Shown one piece after another: positions 36,661 through 47,657 of a stretch of 64,000 nucleotides of DNA (positions are counted from its first letter, which is position 1; every line of letters begins with the position of its first letter). The stretch is from Paramesorhizobium salinisoli (GTDB lineage: Bacteria; Pseudomonadota; Alphaproteobacteria; Rhizobiales; Rhizobiaceae): positions 171,658 to 235,657 of the forward strand of contig NZ_QOZG01000008.1 of assembly GCF_003335045.1 (NCBI RefSeq), read 5' to 3'. A model generated the notes under the pieces. It had not been told where the DNA came from and searched no databases. It worked only from the letters and a program-made list of their open reading frames with translations. Both the position numbers and the translations under genes were made by a program.

Positions 36661-38090
36661 CAGAACTGGCCCTCCGGTCGGGAGATTTTCGCCACGGGAG
36701 CGAAGACGAACATGGGAATGCCGAGGCGGTGATATACCGTCAGGGAAAGGGACAAGGCCTCGAACACCATGGCCGTGGCCGTGGCGATCGCCGCGCCGAA
36801 CAGGCCGAAGCGCGGAATGAGCAGGATGTTCAGCACGACATTGATGCAGAGCGCGACCGCGTAAAGAGCGGCGCAGATATTCTGGTTGCCCGACATGTTG
36901 AGCAGGCTTTCTGTCGGCCCGACGCTGGCGCGCGCGATGACGCCGATAATCAGCACGAAGAGCAGCGGATACCCCTCGGTGAAGGAGGGGCCGAACAGGG
37001 ACAGGAGCGGTTCGCCGAGGAGCAGCAGGATCACGCTGATGGCGAGTGTCGGCCAAAAAGTCCATTTGACTGTATCGCCGACAAACCGGGCGAATCGGTC
37101 ATGGTCACCGCTATGCAGAAATTGCGAATAGCGCTGGGCGACTCCGGCCTTGACGGCGAAATAGACGAAATGCGCCAGCGCCAGGATCTTGGTGGCGGCG
37201 AAATAGACCGCAACGTGGTCAGGATCCATGAAGTGGCCGACCATCAGCACGTCGACATTGATGAGCAGGAAGAAGAAGCCCTCGACCAGGAAGATGGGCA
37301 GGGAAACGGCGAACCACTCGCCCAGGCGCAGGCTGCGCGCGCCGGTCGGGATCACCCTGGCAAGGCTGTCCCTGACGACGGTGAACTGGCCCAGGGTCGT
37401 CACATAGGTGGCGAGGATCGCGGCGAAGAGCGCGGTCACCGCCGTCGGTGCAAAGCCCACCAGCACTGCCGCCACCATGAACAGGAGGGAAAGGAGAGGC
37501 CTTACGATATAGGTTGGCGTCAGTGCCGTCAGAACCCAGGAGCGCGAACGCGCCGTGCCGTCGAGCATGTTGCCCAGCGCGATCATCGGGATGCAGACGA
37601 GTCCCAGATAGAACGGGACGACGTAATAATTCTCCATGTGGTCGCGAAGGAGAAAGACGCCGAGCGCGCCCGCGAGCGCAATGAGCGTCGAGGCGACGAT
37701 GCCGAAGACCCGCCCGGTCCAGAGGATGCCGCGCGTTTCGTCGAACAGGTTGCGCTCGATATATTCGGGGACGTAGCGGATGATGGTGGTGTGGAAGCCG
37801 AGGCAGGACAGGTCGCCGACGATGACGGCGGTGATCCATACCAGCACGAAGATGCCGTACTCGAACCCACCCATCCACCGGGCCAGCGTGATCTGCGCGA
37901 TCAGCGCAATCGCCGCACTGACGATTCGGATGGAAAAGGCTGCGAGCGAGGAGCGCTGTGCGCCTGCCTGGGGGTTGGAGGCGGTCAGCAGCGTGTCGAC
38001 GCGCTCCGTCAGGGGACGGAGTCGCAACGAGAATTTTTCCGGAAGGAGCCGGTCCGCCGCTGTAGCCGCAGAAAAGCGCAAGGTATTCAA
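36660..38090 (-). CDS. Polysaccharide flippase (MOP/Wzx-like) family protein
   Basis: A 476-residue membrane protein with roughly 12-14 hydrophobic helices, the layout of the polysaccharide-transport (Wzx/RfbX) branch of the MOP superfamily, which moves lipid-linked sugars across the inner membrane. FSIRIVSAAIALIAQITLARWMGGFEYGIFV is the typical first helix block, with YFAATKILALAHFVYFAVKAG later. The likely start is the TTG at 38090 (GGCGGAG a few bases before); the next ATG in frame would lose the first helix. It is coupled to the CelD-like gene. No polymerase or glycosyltransferase lies nearby, so this is an orphan export pair. Confidence 0.88.
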   Translation of the reverse strand: MNTLRFSAATAADRLLPEKFSLRLRPLTERVDTLLTASNPQAGAQRSSLAAFSIRIVSAAIALIAQITLARWMGGFEYGIFVLVWITAVIVGDLSCLGFHTTIIRYVPEYIERNLFDETRGILWTGRVFGIVASTLIALAGALGVFLLRDHMENYYVVPFYLGLVCIPMIALGNMLDGTARSRSWVLTALTPTYIVRPLLSLLFMVAAVLVGFAPTAVTALFAAILATYVTTLGQFTVVRDSLARVIPTGARSLRLGEWFAVSLPIFLVEGFFFLLINVDVLMVGHFMDPDHVAVYFAATKILALAHFVYFAVKAGVAQRYSQFLHSGDHDRFARFVGDTVKWTFWPTLAISVILLLLGEPLLSLFGPSFTEGYPLLFVLIIGVIARASVGPTESLLNMSGNQNICAALYAVALCINVVLNILLIPRFGLFGAAIATATAMVFEALSLSLTVYHRLGIPMFVFAPVAKISRPEGQF

Positions 38091-38191
38091 TTCTCCGCCT
38101 GTCGAACGGATTCAGACTTAAGGCACAAATGTTTAAAAACGGTTCGCCAAGTCCGCCGTTTGCCTCGAAATCTACCGGGCAATCATGGCAA

Positions 38192-38215
38192 AAAGCCGCG
38201 CATCCGCGCGGCTTT
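38192..38215 (-). terminator. Terminator 3' of secA
   Basis: A perfect ten-base stem (AAAGCCGCGC at 38192-38201 with its complement at 38206-38215) and an ATCC loop, with a T-run on the minus strand beyond 38192. It lies 32 bases after the secA stop. Confidence 0.8.
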
Positions 38216-38246
38216 CGTAGCATGCATCAGTTAGTCAGTCAGCGGC

Positions 38247-40973
<2,727 letters not shown>

Positions 40974-41503
40974 CACTGGTCCTTTCTCATCCGTTCAGCC
41001 GGTGATCCGGCACTATCGTAGGCTTTATTCACTTTCATCGAAGCTTTTGCAAGAAAAGTGCAGGCTTGGAAGGCCGTGATCAATCGATATTTGTGGTTTT
41101 AAAAAGGTGCGAGTGGATTTTATTCCTGAACAGAGGCCGGCGCTGTCGTTGATCCTGCTCCTGAAACTCAACGATAATCGCGCATGCCACGCACCAAACC
41201 ATAAATGTCGATAGGTCCCGAACCGGGCGCACTTCTTCCGGCAAGCTCTCTGGACGCAAAGCCGATGGACAGATAAGAGGGGGGTCGAGCGATGTCAACG
41301 TTGAAGCATCGGGCGGAAACCCACTCCGCACTATGTTCCCTCGGCGCACCCCGGGTCGGACACCCATCCGATCCAAAGCAAAAGAGCGCTCTTAAGTTCA
41401 ATTTTGGAACGTTTACGTTCCGGTCATGACGACCGTGACGGAAGGTTCCAGGCAAAATTCCGCCGCATTCATGGGGCCGTAAGGCCTTCGAAGGAGTGAC
41501 CCT
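40974..41503. other. 530-bp divergent region between secA and the parvulin gene
   Basis: No supported gene. It should carry the secA and parvulin promoters. A symmetric GGAACGT-TT-ACGTTCC palindrome lies at 41406-41421, about 80 bases before the parvulin start. A 45-codon ORF from ATG 41292, with an AGGGGGG in front, ends at 41429; I list it as unproven. I see no tRNA or recognisable small RNA. Confidence 0.55.
41406..41421. promoter_or_regulatory. Palindrome upstream of the parvulin gene
   Basis: Two perfect seven-base arms, GGAACGT at 41406-41412 and ACGTTCC at 41415-41421, separated by TT. There is no T-run, so a protein-binding site is more likely than a terminator. It lies 82 bases before the ATG of the parvulin gene. 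The protein that would bind it is unknown. Confidence 0.4.
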
Positions 41504-42427
41504 ATGACCCATTATCGTAACGCCCTTTCTACTTTGGCCGCAACCGTCCTGATCGCAAGCGCCACATTCGGAGCGTCCGCTCAGGAAAAGGCGGCAGCAC
41601 CGGCTCCGAGCGATCCCAACAAAGTCCTGGCGACCGTTAATGGCCAGGCTATCACGCAAGGAGAGGTCGATCAGGCATCAAACGATCTCGATCCGCAGTT
41701 CTCGCGCCTTCCCGACGAACAGCGCCGGCTTGCCGCACTTGCAGCGCTCATCGACATCAAGGCGCTCGCCACTGAAGGCAAAGCCGAGAAGCTCGACCAG
41801 ACCGATGAATTCAAGCAGCGGATGGCTTTCCTCAACGACCGCGCCCTCCACAATGAATATTTCAAGAAAGAGATCGTCGACAAGATCACCGATGCGGATA
41901 TTCGCGCCCGCTACGACAAGGAGATCGCCGCAACGCCACCCCAGAATGAAGTCCGCGCGCGCCATATCCTGGTGAAGACCAAGGAAGAAGCCGAAGCCAT
42001 CATCAAGAAGCTCGACGGCGGCGCAAAATTCGAGGATCTTGCCAAGGAAAGCTCGACCGACGGCTCCGCTGCGCAAGGCGGCGATCTAGGCTATTTCGGC
42101 CAGGGTCAGATGGTGCCCGAGTTCGAAAAGGCAGCTTTCGCGCTGGAGCCGGGTACTTATACCAAGGAACCGGTGCAGACCCAGTTCGGCTTCCATGTGA
42201 TCAAGGTCGAGGACAAGCGTACCCAGCAGCCACCGGCATTTGACCAGGTCAAGGACCAGGTGCGTTCGATCATCATGCGCGAACGCTATGTCGACCTGGT
42301 GAAGAAGCTGCGTACGGAACTCAAGGTCAGCTATGCCGATCCGGCGATTGAAAAGGCGATGAAGCAGGCAAGCGGCGAGGAAACTCCAGCTCCGGCCGCG
42401 CCTGCCGGAGAAGCGCCGAAGCAGTAA
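41504..42427 (+). CDS. Periplasmic parvulin-type peptidyl-prolyl isomerase
   Basis: A 307-residue protein with a signal peptide (about 1-26, cleavage after SAQ/ASA), a SurA/PrsA-like N-terminal helical part beginning NGQAITQGEVDQASNDLDPQF and a parvulin domain at about 147-237: NEVRARHILVKTKEEAEAII, FEDLAKESSTDGSAAQGGDLGYFGQGQMVPEFEKAAFAL, and PVQTQFGFHVIKVEDKR. The C-terminus is proline/alanine-rich (GEETPAPAAPAGEAP). It should help fold secreted and outer-membrane proteins, and lies divergent from secA, a fitting neighbour. AAGGAGTGACCCT precedes the start. It resembles Brucella-type PpiC/D-like parvulins. Confidence 0.93.
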   Translation: MTHYRNALSTLAATVLIASATFGASAQEKAAAPAPSDPNKVLATVNGQAITQGEVDQASNDLDPQFSRLPDEQRRLAALAALIDIKALATEGKAEKLDQTDEFKQRMAFLNDRALHNEYFKKEIVDKITDADIRARYDKEIAATPPQNEVRARHILVKTKEEAEAIIKKLDGGAKFEDLAKESSTDGSAAQGGDLGYFGQGQMVPEFEKAAFALEPGTYTKEPVQTQFGFHVIKVEDKRTQQPPAFDQVKDQVRSIIMRERYVDLVKKLRTELKVSYADPAIEKAMKQASGEETPAPAAPAGEAPKQ

Positions 42428-42498
42428 TCTGCTTCGGCTTTCTGCCAATCCATGATTCGTGCCAGTTGTTCGCGAAGTCAGCCTGACCAGGGGGATTC

Positions 42499-43740
42499 AT
42501 GTCGGCGTCCGTTTCTCCACTTGCTCCGAAGCATTATCCGGCAATGCCCGTCATCGACGGGGTGCGCATCGCTACCGCCGAGGCGGGCATCAAATACAAG
42601 GGGCGCACCGATGTGCTGCTCCTCGTATTCGACCAGCCGGTCGAAGCCGCGGGTGTGTTCACCCGCTCGAAATGTCCTTCGGCGCCGGTGGACTTCTGCC
42701 GGCAGAACCTTGGGGCAGGCAAGGCGCGCGCTGTCGTGGTCAATTCGGGAAACGCCAATGCCTTCACCGGCAAGAAGGGTCGAGAAACGACTGCCATGAC
42801 CGCCGCCGCGGCATCGGCTGCGGTCGGCTGTACCTCGGGTGAGATATTCCTGGCGTCAACGGGCGTGATCGGCGAACCGCTCGATGCGGGCAAATTCTCG
42901 CATCTTCTCGACGGGATGGCGAAGGAAGCCGACGCAGACCGTTGGCTCGATGCCGCAAAGGCGATCATGACCACGGATACCTTTCCGAAGGTGGCGACAG
43001 AAACCGTGCTCTTGAGCGGCGTGCCGGTGACGATCAACGGCATTGCCAAGGGCGCGGGAATGATCGCGCCCGACATGGCGACGATGCTGTCCTTTGTCGT
43101 GACTGACGCACCGATCGCGGCAAAGGTTTTGCAAGCCCTTCTCGATAAAGCGGTCGGCGAAAGCTTCAATTCCGTGACGGTGGACAGCGATACCTCGACA
43201 TCCGACACGCTGATGTTGTTTTCGACCGGACGGGCGGCGGAACGCGGCGCGCCGTCTGTGACGGAACTCGGCGATAGCAGAATTGCCGATTTCGCCAAGG
43301 CGCTCGACCGGGTCCTTCACTCGCTGGCGCTGCAGGTGGTGCGTGACGGCGAGGGCGCCCGCAAGATGGTCGAGGTTCAGGTGACGGGCGCCACATCGGC
43401 GGCGTCGGCCAAGCGCATCGCGTTGTCGATAGCCAATTCACCTCTCGTAAAAACGGCGGTCGCCGGCGAGGACGCCAATTGGGGTCGGGTCGTCATGGCG
43501 GTCGGCAAGGCCGGTGAACCGGCGGACCGCGATCTTCTGGCGATCTGGTTCGGAGATATCCGCGTGGCGCATCAGGGCGAACGCGATCCGGCCTATTCCG
43601 AGGCCGATACCTCAGCCTATATGGAGAAAGAAGACATAACGATTCGAGTCGATATCGGGCTTGGCGACGGCAAGGCGACGGTATGGACCTGCGACCTCAC
43701 CAAAGAATATGTGGCGATCAATGGCGATTACCGCAGCTAA
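42499..43740 (+). CDS. argJ: Bifunctional ornithine acetyltransferase/N-acetylglutamate synthase
   Basis: Recycles the acetyl group from N-acetylornithine to glutamate in arginine synthesis and, in the bifunctional form, makes N-acetylglutamate from acetyl-CoA. The 413-residue precursor self-cleaves between alanine 194 and threonine 195 in [16 protein letters not shown], giving alpha and beta subunits. Other blocks are [29 protein letters not shown] and [27 protein letters not shown] precedes the ATG. It follows the parvulin gene after 71 bp and precedes GNAT and mutT, the usual rhizobial order. argH is elsewhere in the window. Confidence 0.96.
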   Translation: MSASVSPLAPKHYPAMPVIDGVRIATAEAGIKYKGRTDVLLLVFDQPVEAAGVFTRSKCPSAPVDFCRQNLGAGKARAVVVNSGNANAFTGKKGRETTAMTAAAASAAVGCTSGEIFLASTGVIGEPLDAGKFSHLLDGMAKEADADRWLDAAKAIMTTDTFPKVATETVLLSGVPVTINGIAKGAGMIAPDMATMLSFVVTDAPIAAKVLQALLDKAVGESFNSVTVDSDTSTSDTLMLFSTGRAAERGAPSVTELGDSRIADFAKALDRVLHSLALQVVRDGEGARKMVEVQVTGATSAASAKRIALSIANSPLVKTAVAGEDANWGRVVMAVGKAGEPADRDLLAIWFGDIRVAHQGERDPAYSEADTSAYMEKEDITIRVDIGLGDGKATVWTCDLTKEYVAINGDYRS

Positions 43741-43764
43741 GGTGGGCGCTGGGGGTATCCGCTG

Positions 43765-44520
43765 ATGCCGGGCCTGGCAATGATCCGGCAGATCGAAGCT
43801 GTCGGCTTCCGGGCATGGCCGGCGACATCGGTGCATTATGACGGTACATGGGCGATCCGGATGACCGCCGCGCACCCTTCCAAACGGCTCAATTCGATCA
43901 ATCCGCTCGACCCGGCCGATATCCGCGATATCCCGGTGCGTGTCGAGCGTGCCGCTCAGCGGTTCCGTGCCTATGGGCGGCGGCCCGTTTTCAGGCAGTC
44001 GCCGCTGGCGCCGCCGGAGCTTGACGATTATCTCGCAGCCGAGGGCTGGGGGCGTTTCGACGAAACGATCGTGATGACCGCCGATCTGACCGCGATGGAC
44101 TTCACCGGCACGATCGACCAGATCCCGCTGCGCGACATTGGGCGGTTCGTCGATGCCTCGCTCAAGGTGCACGAACGCGACACGGTGCTGCGTCCCGGAT
44201 TTTCGGAACTGCTCAACGGAATACGCCCGGCCAAGGGCATGTTCGTGATCGAGGAGGCCGGGCGGCCGGTTTCGGTGGCGCTCTGCGTTCAGGATGGGGC
44301 GATGGCCGGGTTGTTCGATATTGCCACCGCGCAGAAAAACCGCAGGCACGGCCATGGGCGCGCCATCGTCGCCTCAGCGCTCAAATGGGCGAGCAAGCAT
44401 GGCGCGAAGACGGCATGGCTGCAGATTGAGACGGCCAACGCGGCCGGACGGGCACTCTACGAGAGCTTCGGCTTCGCGGAGGCCTATCGCTATGCCTATC
44501 GGGAAAGCCCAGAATCATGA
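43765..44520 (+). CDS. GNAT family N-acetyltransferase
   Basis: A 251-residue protein. The C-terminal ~110 residues form a GNAT domain, with the acetyl-CoA loop NRRHGHGRAIVASALKWA and the WLQIETANAAGRALYESFGF motif; the first ~130 residues (IRMTAAHPSKRLNSINPLDPADIRDIPVRVERAA) match the N-terminal part of a two-part family common in Rhizobiales beside argJ. The start may be ATG 43765 or ATG 43780. Its stop region contains a nine-base sequence that repeats at the mutT start. Substrate unknown. Confidence 0.87.
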   Translation: MPGLAMIRQIEAVGFRAWPATSVHYDGTWAIRMTAAHPSKRLNSINPLDPADIRDIPVRVERAAQRFRAYGRRPVFRQSPLAPPELDDYLAAEGWGRFDETIVMTADLTAMDFTGTIDQIPLRDIGRFVDASLKVHERDTVLRPGFSELLNGIRPAKGMFVIEEAGRPVSVALCVQDGAMAGLFDIATAQKNRRHGHGRAIVASALKWASKHGAKTAWLQIETANAAGRALYESFGFAEAYRYAYRESPES

Positions 44521-44534
44521 ATTCCGAATCATGA
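44512..44534. repeat. Direct repeat spanning the GNAT stop and mutT start
   Basis: GAATCATGA occurs at 44512-44520 and again at 44526-44534, with ATTCC between. The first copy holds the GNAT stop and the second holds the mutT ATG. A small duplication is the simplest reading. Confidence 0.7.
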
Positions 44535-44950
44535 ACAACGAAAACCCGTTGCGCCGTATTCTTCTTGTCGCCGCCTGCGCGCTTGTCGATGCGGATGGCC
44601 GCGTGCTCTTGGCGCAGCGCCCCGAGGGCAAATCGCTTGCCGGACTTTGGGAATTCCCGGGAGGCAAGGTCGAGCAGGGCGAGACACCCGAGGAAACGCT
44701 GATCCGCGAACTCAAGGAAGAGATCGGCATCATCACCAAGCCTGCCTGCCTGGCGCCGCTCACCTTCGCCAGCCATTCCTATGACGATTTCCATCTCCTG
44801 ATGCCGCTTTATATCTGCCGGCGCTATGAGGGAATCGCGCGCGGGCTGGAGGGCCAGGCGCTGAAATGGGTCAGGCCGCGCGACATGCGCGACTACCCGA
44901 TGCCGCCGGCCGACGAGCCGCTTATCCCGTTCCTGATCGATCTGCTCTAA
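44531..44950 (+). CDS. mutT: MutT-family Nudix hydrolase (8-oxo-dGTP diphosphatase)
   Basis: A 139-residue protein that should hydrolyse 8-oxo-dGTP to the monophosphate and so prevent A:T to C:G errors. The Nudix box is complete: GGKVEQGETPEETLIRELKEEIGI (Gx5Ex7REUxEExGU). LLVAACALVDADGRVLLAQRPEGKSLAGLWEFPGG precedes it in typical MutT fashion. The start is ATG 44531, ten bases after the GNAT stop, with no clear ribosome site, so coupling or leaderless reinitiation from the GNAT end is likely. It is the last gene of the argJ run. Confidence 0.92.
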   Translation: MNNENPLRRILLVAACALVDADGRVLLAQRPEGKSLAGLWEFPGGKVEQGETPEETLIRELKEEIGIITKPACLAPLTFASHSYDDFHLLMPLYICRRYEGIARGLEGQALKWVRPRDMRDYPMPPADEPLIPFLIDLL

Positions 44951-45069
44951 TTCTGCGATATCTCTGGCTGTTTCGGCCTGAAATAGCCGGCTCAGGGCCC
45001 AATTCCGTTAATCGATCTTTCACCTCGATCGGGCATCTTCAGTGCGGGGACGTGCCGGAGTTTATCAGT

Positions 45070-45393
45070 ATGCGTTTTGACGATCCTTCCTTCAAAAAGG
45101 ACTATAGCGACTATTATTCCAGCTCTATCGCAGGGGCGCGCTCAGGCGCTTTGCGGATCGCGCTGCTATTCGGCTCCGCCGCGATCGCACTGGCGCTGAT
45201 CGTGGTTCCCATTCTTAACAACCGCTCCAATAAGGTCGCGTCGCAATCGCTGTTCCCGAACGGCATCGATACTATGTCGACAGGATCGATTCGGAGTTCA
45301 AAAGCCTATACGGTGCGCAAAAGCGTGCTGCAGTCTTCGCCACAAGGTGTTTGCATCATCCATCCTGATGGCACCAAAAAGGGCGAATGTTGA
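45070..45393 (+). CDS. Conserved hypothetical single-pass membrane protein
   Basis: A 107-residue protein starting at ATG 45070 (MRFDDPSFKKDYSDYYSSSIAGARSG), with CGGAG in front. One hydrophobic span lies at about residues 28-47 (LRIALLFGSAAIALALIVVPIL), preceded by a polar N-terminus rich in tyrosine, aspartate and serine and followed by a ~60-residue serine-rich tail ending in KGEC. I recognise this pattern as a small uncharacterised protein conserved in Rhizobiales, but I know no function. It stands alone, 119 bp after mutT, and converges on the methyltransferase gene. Confidence 0.72.
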   Translation: MRFDDPSFKKDYSDYYSSSIAGARSGALRIALLFGSAAIALALIVVPILNNRSNKVASQSLFPNGIDTMSTGSIRSSKAYTVRKSVLQSSPQGVCIIHPDGTKKGEC

Positions 45394-45451
45394 GAATCGG
45401 GCTACAATCCTCCGCATTTTCTGCTGAATATTCGAGGAATATACCGCCAAT

Positions 45452-46345
45452 TCAGGAATTCTGGTTGGTTTTTTCCGCTTTTTCCAGAGCCGCAGCCAGC
45501 GATGCTTTCGCGGAACCCGGCTTCAGTGGTTTCTGCTGCGAGGCGTGTGGCGCCCAGCCGGACATCCAGATGATGGAGAAGGTGGCGCGGATGCGCCCGT
45601 CGGGATCGCTGAAGCGTTCGGCATAGATTTCGGCTGCGCGCAGGAAGAAGCGGCGCGATACCGGTTTGCGCGAACGGCCGATGAGGCTGTTCTGCATGCC
45701 CATGGCGCGCAGATCGGCGATGAGCGCGAACATGTTATCATAGCGCACAGTGAAGCTTTCAACATCGGTGACCGGCAGGGCGAAACCCGCCCGCTGCAGA
45801 AGTGCACCCCCATCGCGCACATCGGCGAACGGCGCGACGCGCGGCGATGCACCGCCGGCCAACTCCACTTCCGCCGCAAGCAGGCTTTCGCGTAGTTCGC
45901 CTAGCGTGCCACCGCCGGCCATCGCGCCGAGGAAAAGCCCGTCCGGCTTCAGCGCATGGCGGATCTGAAAAAGCGCGCCGGGGGTATCGTTGGTCAGTTG
46001 CAGGGAGAGCAGCGAAACGATCAGGTCGGCGCTCGCTACTGCAAGCGGCAGCGCTTCGTCATCAGCGACGATGGCCGGGAAGGGGCTGCCGAGAAAGGCG
46101 GCATCCTGCTCGACGCGAATAATGTCATCCGCTTTGCCTGATCGCGCGATTGCCTGGGCGCCAAGTCCCGTATGGCCACCCAGATCGACAGCGAGGGGGA
46201 AGCGGCGCTCGACCGTGGCAAGACGATCTTCGAGATCGTCAACCGCGCGCGCCAGCAGGAAATCCGTGCCGGGCGCGAATTTCGCCATGGCGCGCCTGCG
46301 GTGCCACTGGATAAGCTTGCGGTCGAACAGGCCGTTTTCCTGCAT
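45452..46345 (-). CDS. SAM-dependent methyltransferase, NDUFAF5/BioC-like
   Basis: A 297-residue protein starting at ATG 46345 (MQENGLFDRKLIQWHRRRAM); the frame is open 23 codons further up. The SAM-binding first motif is LAVDLGGHTGLGAQAIA; LPLAVASADLIVSLLSLQLTNDTPGALFQIRHALKPDGLFLGAMAGGGTLGELRESL follows. These resemble BioC and the mitochondrial complex I factor NDUFAF5, and the alphaproteobacterial homologue is often annotated simply as a methyltransferase. A hydroxylase-like role in complex I assembly has been shown for NDUFAF5 only. The gene is divergent from comF and its substrate is unknown. Confidence 0.86.
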   Translation of the reverse strand: MQENGLFDRKLIQWHRRRAMAKFAPGTDFLLARAVDDLEDRLATVERRFPLAVDLGGHTGLGAQAIARSGKADDIIRVEQDAAFLGSPFPAIVADDEALPLAVASADLIVSLLSLQLTNDTPGALFQIRHALKPDGLFLGAMAGGGTLGELRESLLAAEVELAGGASPRVAPFADVRDGGALLQRAGFALPVTDVESFTVRYDNMFALIADLRAMGMQNSLIGRSRKPVSRRFFLRAAEIYAERFSDPDGRIRATFSIIWMSGWAPHASQQKPLKPGSAKASLAAALEKAEKTNQNS

Positions 46346-46469
46346 GAGATTGCCAGCCTTTCCTTCGTTCGTGTGTTCCGACAAGATGTGGGAACGCTTT
46401 TGCGTGCATGACATGCACTAAATGCGTCCGAACGGGGGCGAATGCAATGCATGAAGGGGGCAGGAAGAT

Positions 46470-47216
46470 ATGAACGGCGCGCGCGGACTTGCGGGGCGCC
46501 TGGCGGAGCACGTGGCGGGGTTGCTGTTTCCGCCGCAATGCGCCGGTTGCGGCCGCGAGGTGTCCAATCCCGGAACGGTCTGCGGCCGGTGCTGGTCGCG
46601 CCTGCGCTTCATCGAGCGTCCCTATTGCGCGGTGATGGGGACGCCGTTCGCGCATGATCTCGGTGAGAATTTCCTCTCCGCCGAGGCGATTGCCGATCCG
46701 CCGCCTTTCCAGCGTGCGCGGGCGGCGGTGGGCCATGACGGCATTCCCCGGCGAATGATCGTCGGGCTCAAATATCACGACCAGACCAATCTGGCGCCAT
46801 GGATGGCGCAATGGATGCTGCGTGCCGGTGGTGAACTGATCGCGGATTGCGATGTCATCCTGCCCGTGCCGCTCCATGCGTTCCGCTTCTGGTCGCGCCG
46901 TTTCAACCAGGCGGCGGAGCTTGCCCGCGCGGTGGCCGCGCTTGCAGACAAGCCCTTCGAGCCGGAGGCGCTGAAGCGCGTCAAGCGTACGCGCCAGCAA
47001 GTCGGTCTTGCCGCCACGGAACGCCAGCGCAATGTGAGCGGGGCGTTTCGCGTTCCGAACGATCAGGAAATCAAGATCAGGGGCCGGTCCATATTGCTGG
47101 TCGATGACGTCTATACGACGGGCGCGACGGTGAAGGCGGCGACGCGGGCTCTTCTGCGGGCTCATGCGGCTTCGGTCGACGTGCTCACCTTCAGCCGGGT
47201 TCTGCCGGAAATATAA
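46470..47216 (+). CDS. comF: ComF family phosphoribosyltransferase-like protein
   Basis: A 248-residue protein with an N-terminal zinc-ribbon-like part, CAGC and CGRC cysteine pairs at about 24-27 and 39-42, and a C-terminal type I phosphoribosyltransferase fold with the PRPP-loop motif ILLVDDVYTTGATVKAA near residue 205. VKRTRQQVGLAATERQRNV is the conserved preceding block. ComF/GntX proteins aid DNA uptake in competent bacteria, probably through DprA and PriA contacts; in this group the role is unproven. It is divergent from the methyltransferase gene and upstream of grxC by 98 bp. Confidence 0.92.
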   Translation: MNGARGLAGRLAEHVAGLLFPPQCAGCGREVSNPGTVCGRCWSRLRFIERPYCAVMGTPFAHDLGENFLSAEAIADPPPFQRARAAVGHDGIPRRMIVGLKYHDQTNLAPWMAQWMLRAGGELIADCDVILPVPLHAFRFWSRRFNQAAELARAVAALADKPFEPEALKRVKRTRQQVGLAATERQRNVSGAFRVPNDQEIKIRGRSILLVDDVYTTGATVKAATRALLRAHAASVDVLTFSRVLPEI

Positions 47217-47314
47217 CCGCGAAATGGAGAGCGATCTTCACTGAACTTGTTAGCCGGGGCTTCCGGCAAAGCCTTCCCGAGCTTATATAGGCTCCAGAGA
47301 GTTTGGAGAGCTTC

Positions 47315-47587
47315 ATGGTTGATGTGACGATCTATACGCGCCAGATGTGCGGCTTCTGCACCAGGGCCAAGAGCCTGCTCGACAAGAAGGGCGTGGCCTA
47401 CACGGAGCATGATGCGACGGTGAAGCCGGAGTTCCGCCAAGAAATGATACAGCGCTCGGGGCGGACGACGTTTCCGCAGATATTCGTCGGCGATTTGCAT
47501 GTCGGCGGTTGCGATGATCTGCATGCGCTGGAACGCGAGGGCCGGCTCGACAATCTGCTGAATAAGGGCACCGGCCAGCTCGGCTGA
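47315..47587 (+). CDS. grxC: Glutaredoxin 3
   Basis: A 90-residue glutaredoxin that reduces disulfides and glutathione mixed disulfides with GSH. The start is ATG 47315, after a TTGGAGAGC ribosome site. The active site is C12-G-F-C15 (MVDVTIYTRQMCGFC), in place of the usual CPYC, a variant common in alphaproteobacterial GrxC. RTTFPQIFVGDLHVGGCDDL is the conserved GSH-binding block with its cis-proline. It sits between comF and the nitrilase gene, an order kept in many Rhizobiales. Confidence 0.95.
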   Translation: MVDVTIYTRQMCGFCTRAKSLLDKKGVAYTEHDATVKPEFRQEMIQRSGRTTFPQIFVGDLHVGGCDDLHALEREGRLDNLLNKGTGQLG

Positions 47588-47657
47588 TTATTGTGAAACG
47601 CAAGTCCGGTGGAAAAACGTTTCTACGTGTCCCGGACGCGCTTTGAAGGAACCGACC

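Noticed and set aside
36450..38234. A 594-codon plus-strand frame opposite the flippase gene
   Set aside because: It mirrors a clear membrane protein; its product is full of charged, repetitive residues typical of antisense frames.
41292..41429. A 45-codon ORF with an AGGGGGG site, upstream of the parvulin gene
   Set aside because: It is short, has no family similarity, and its end overlaps the palindrome at 41406-41421. It is kept only as a note.
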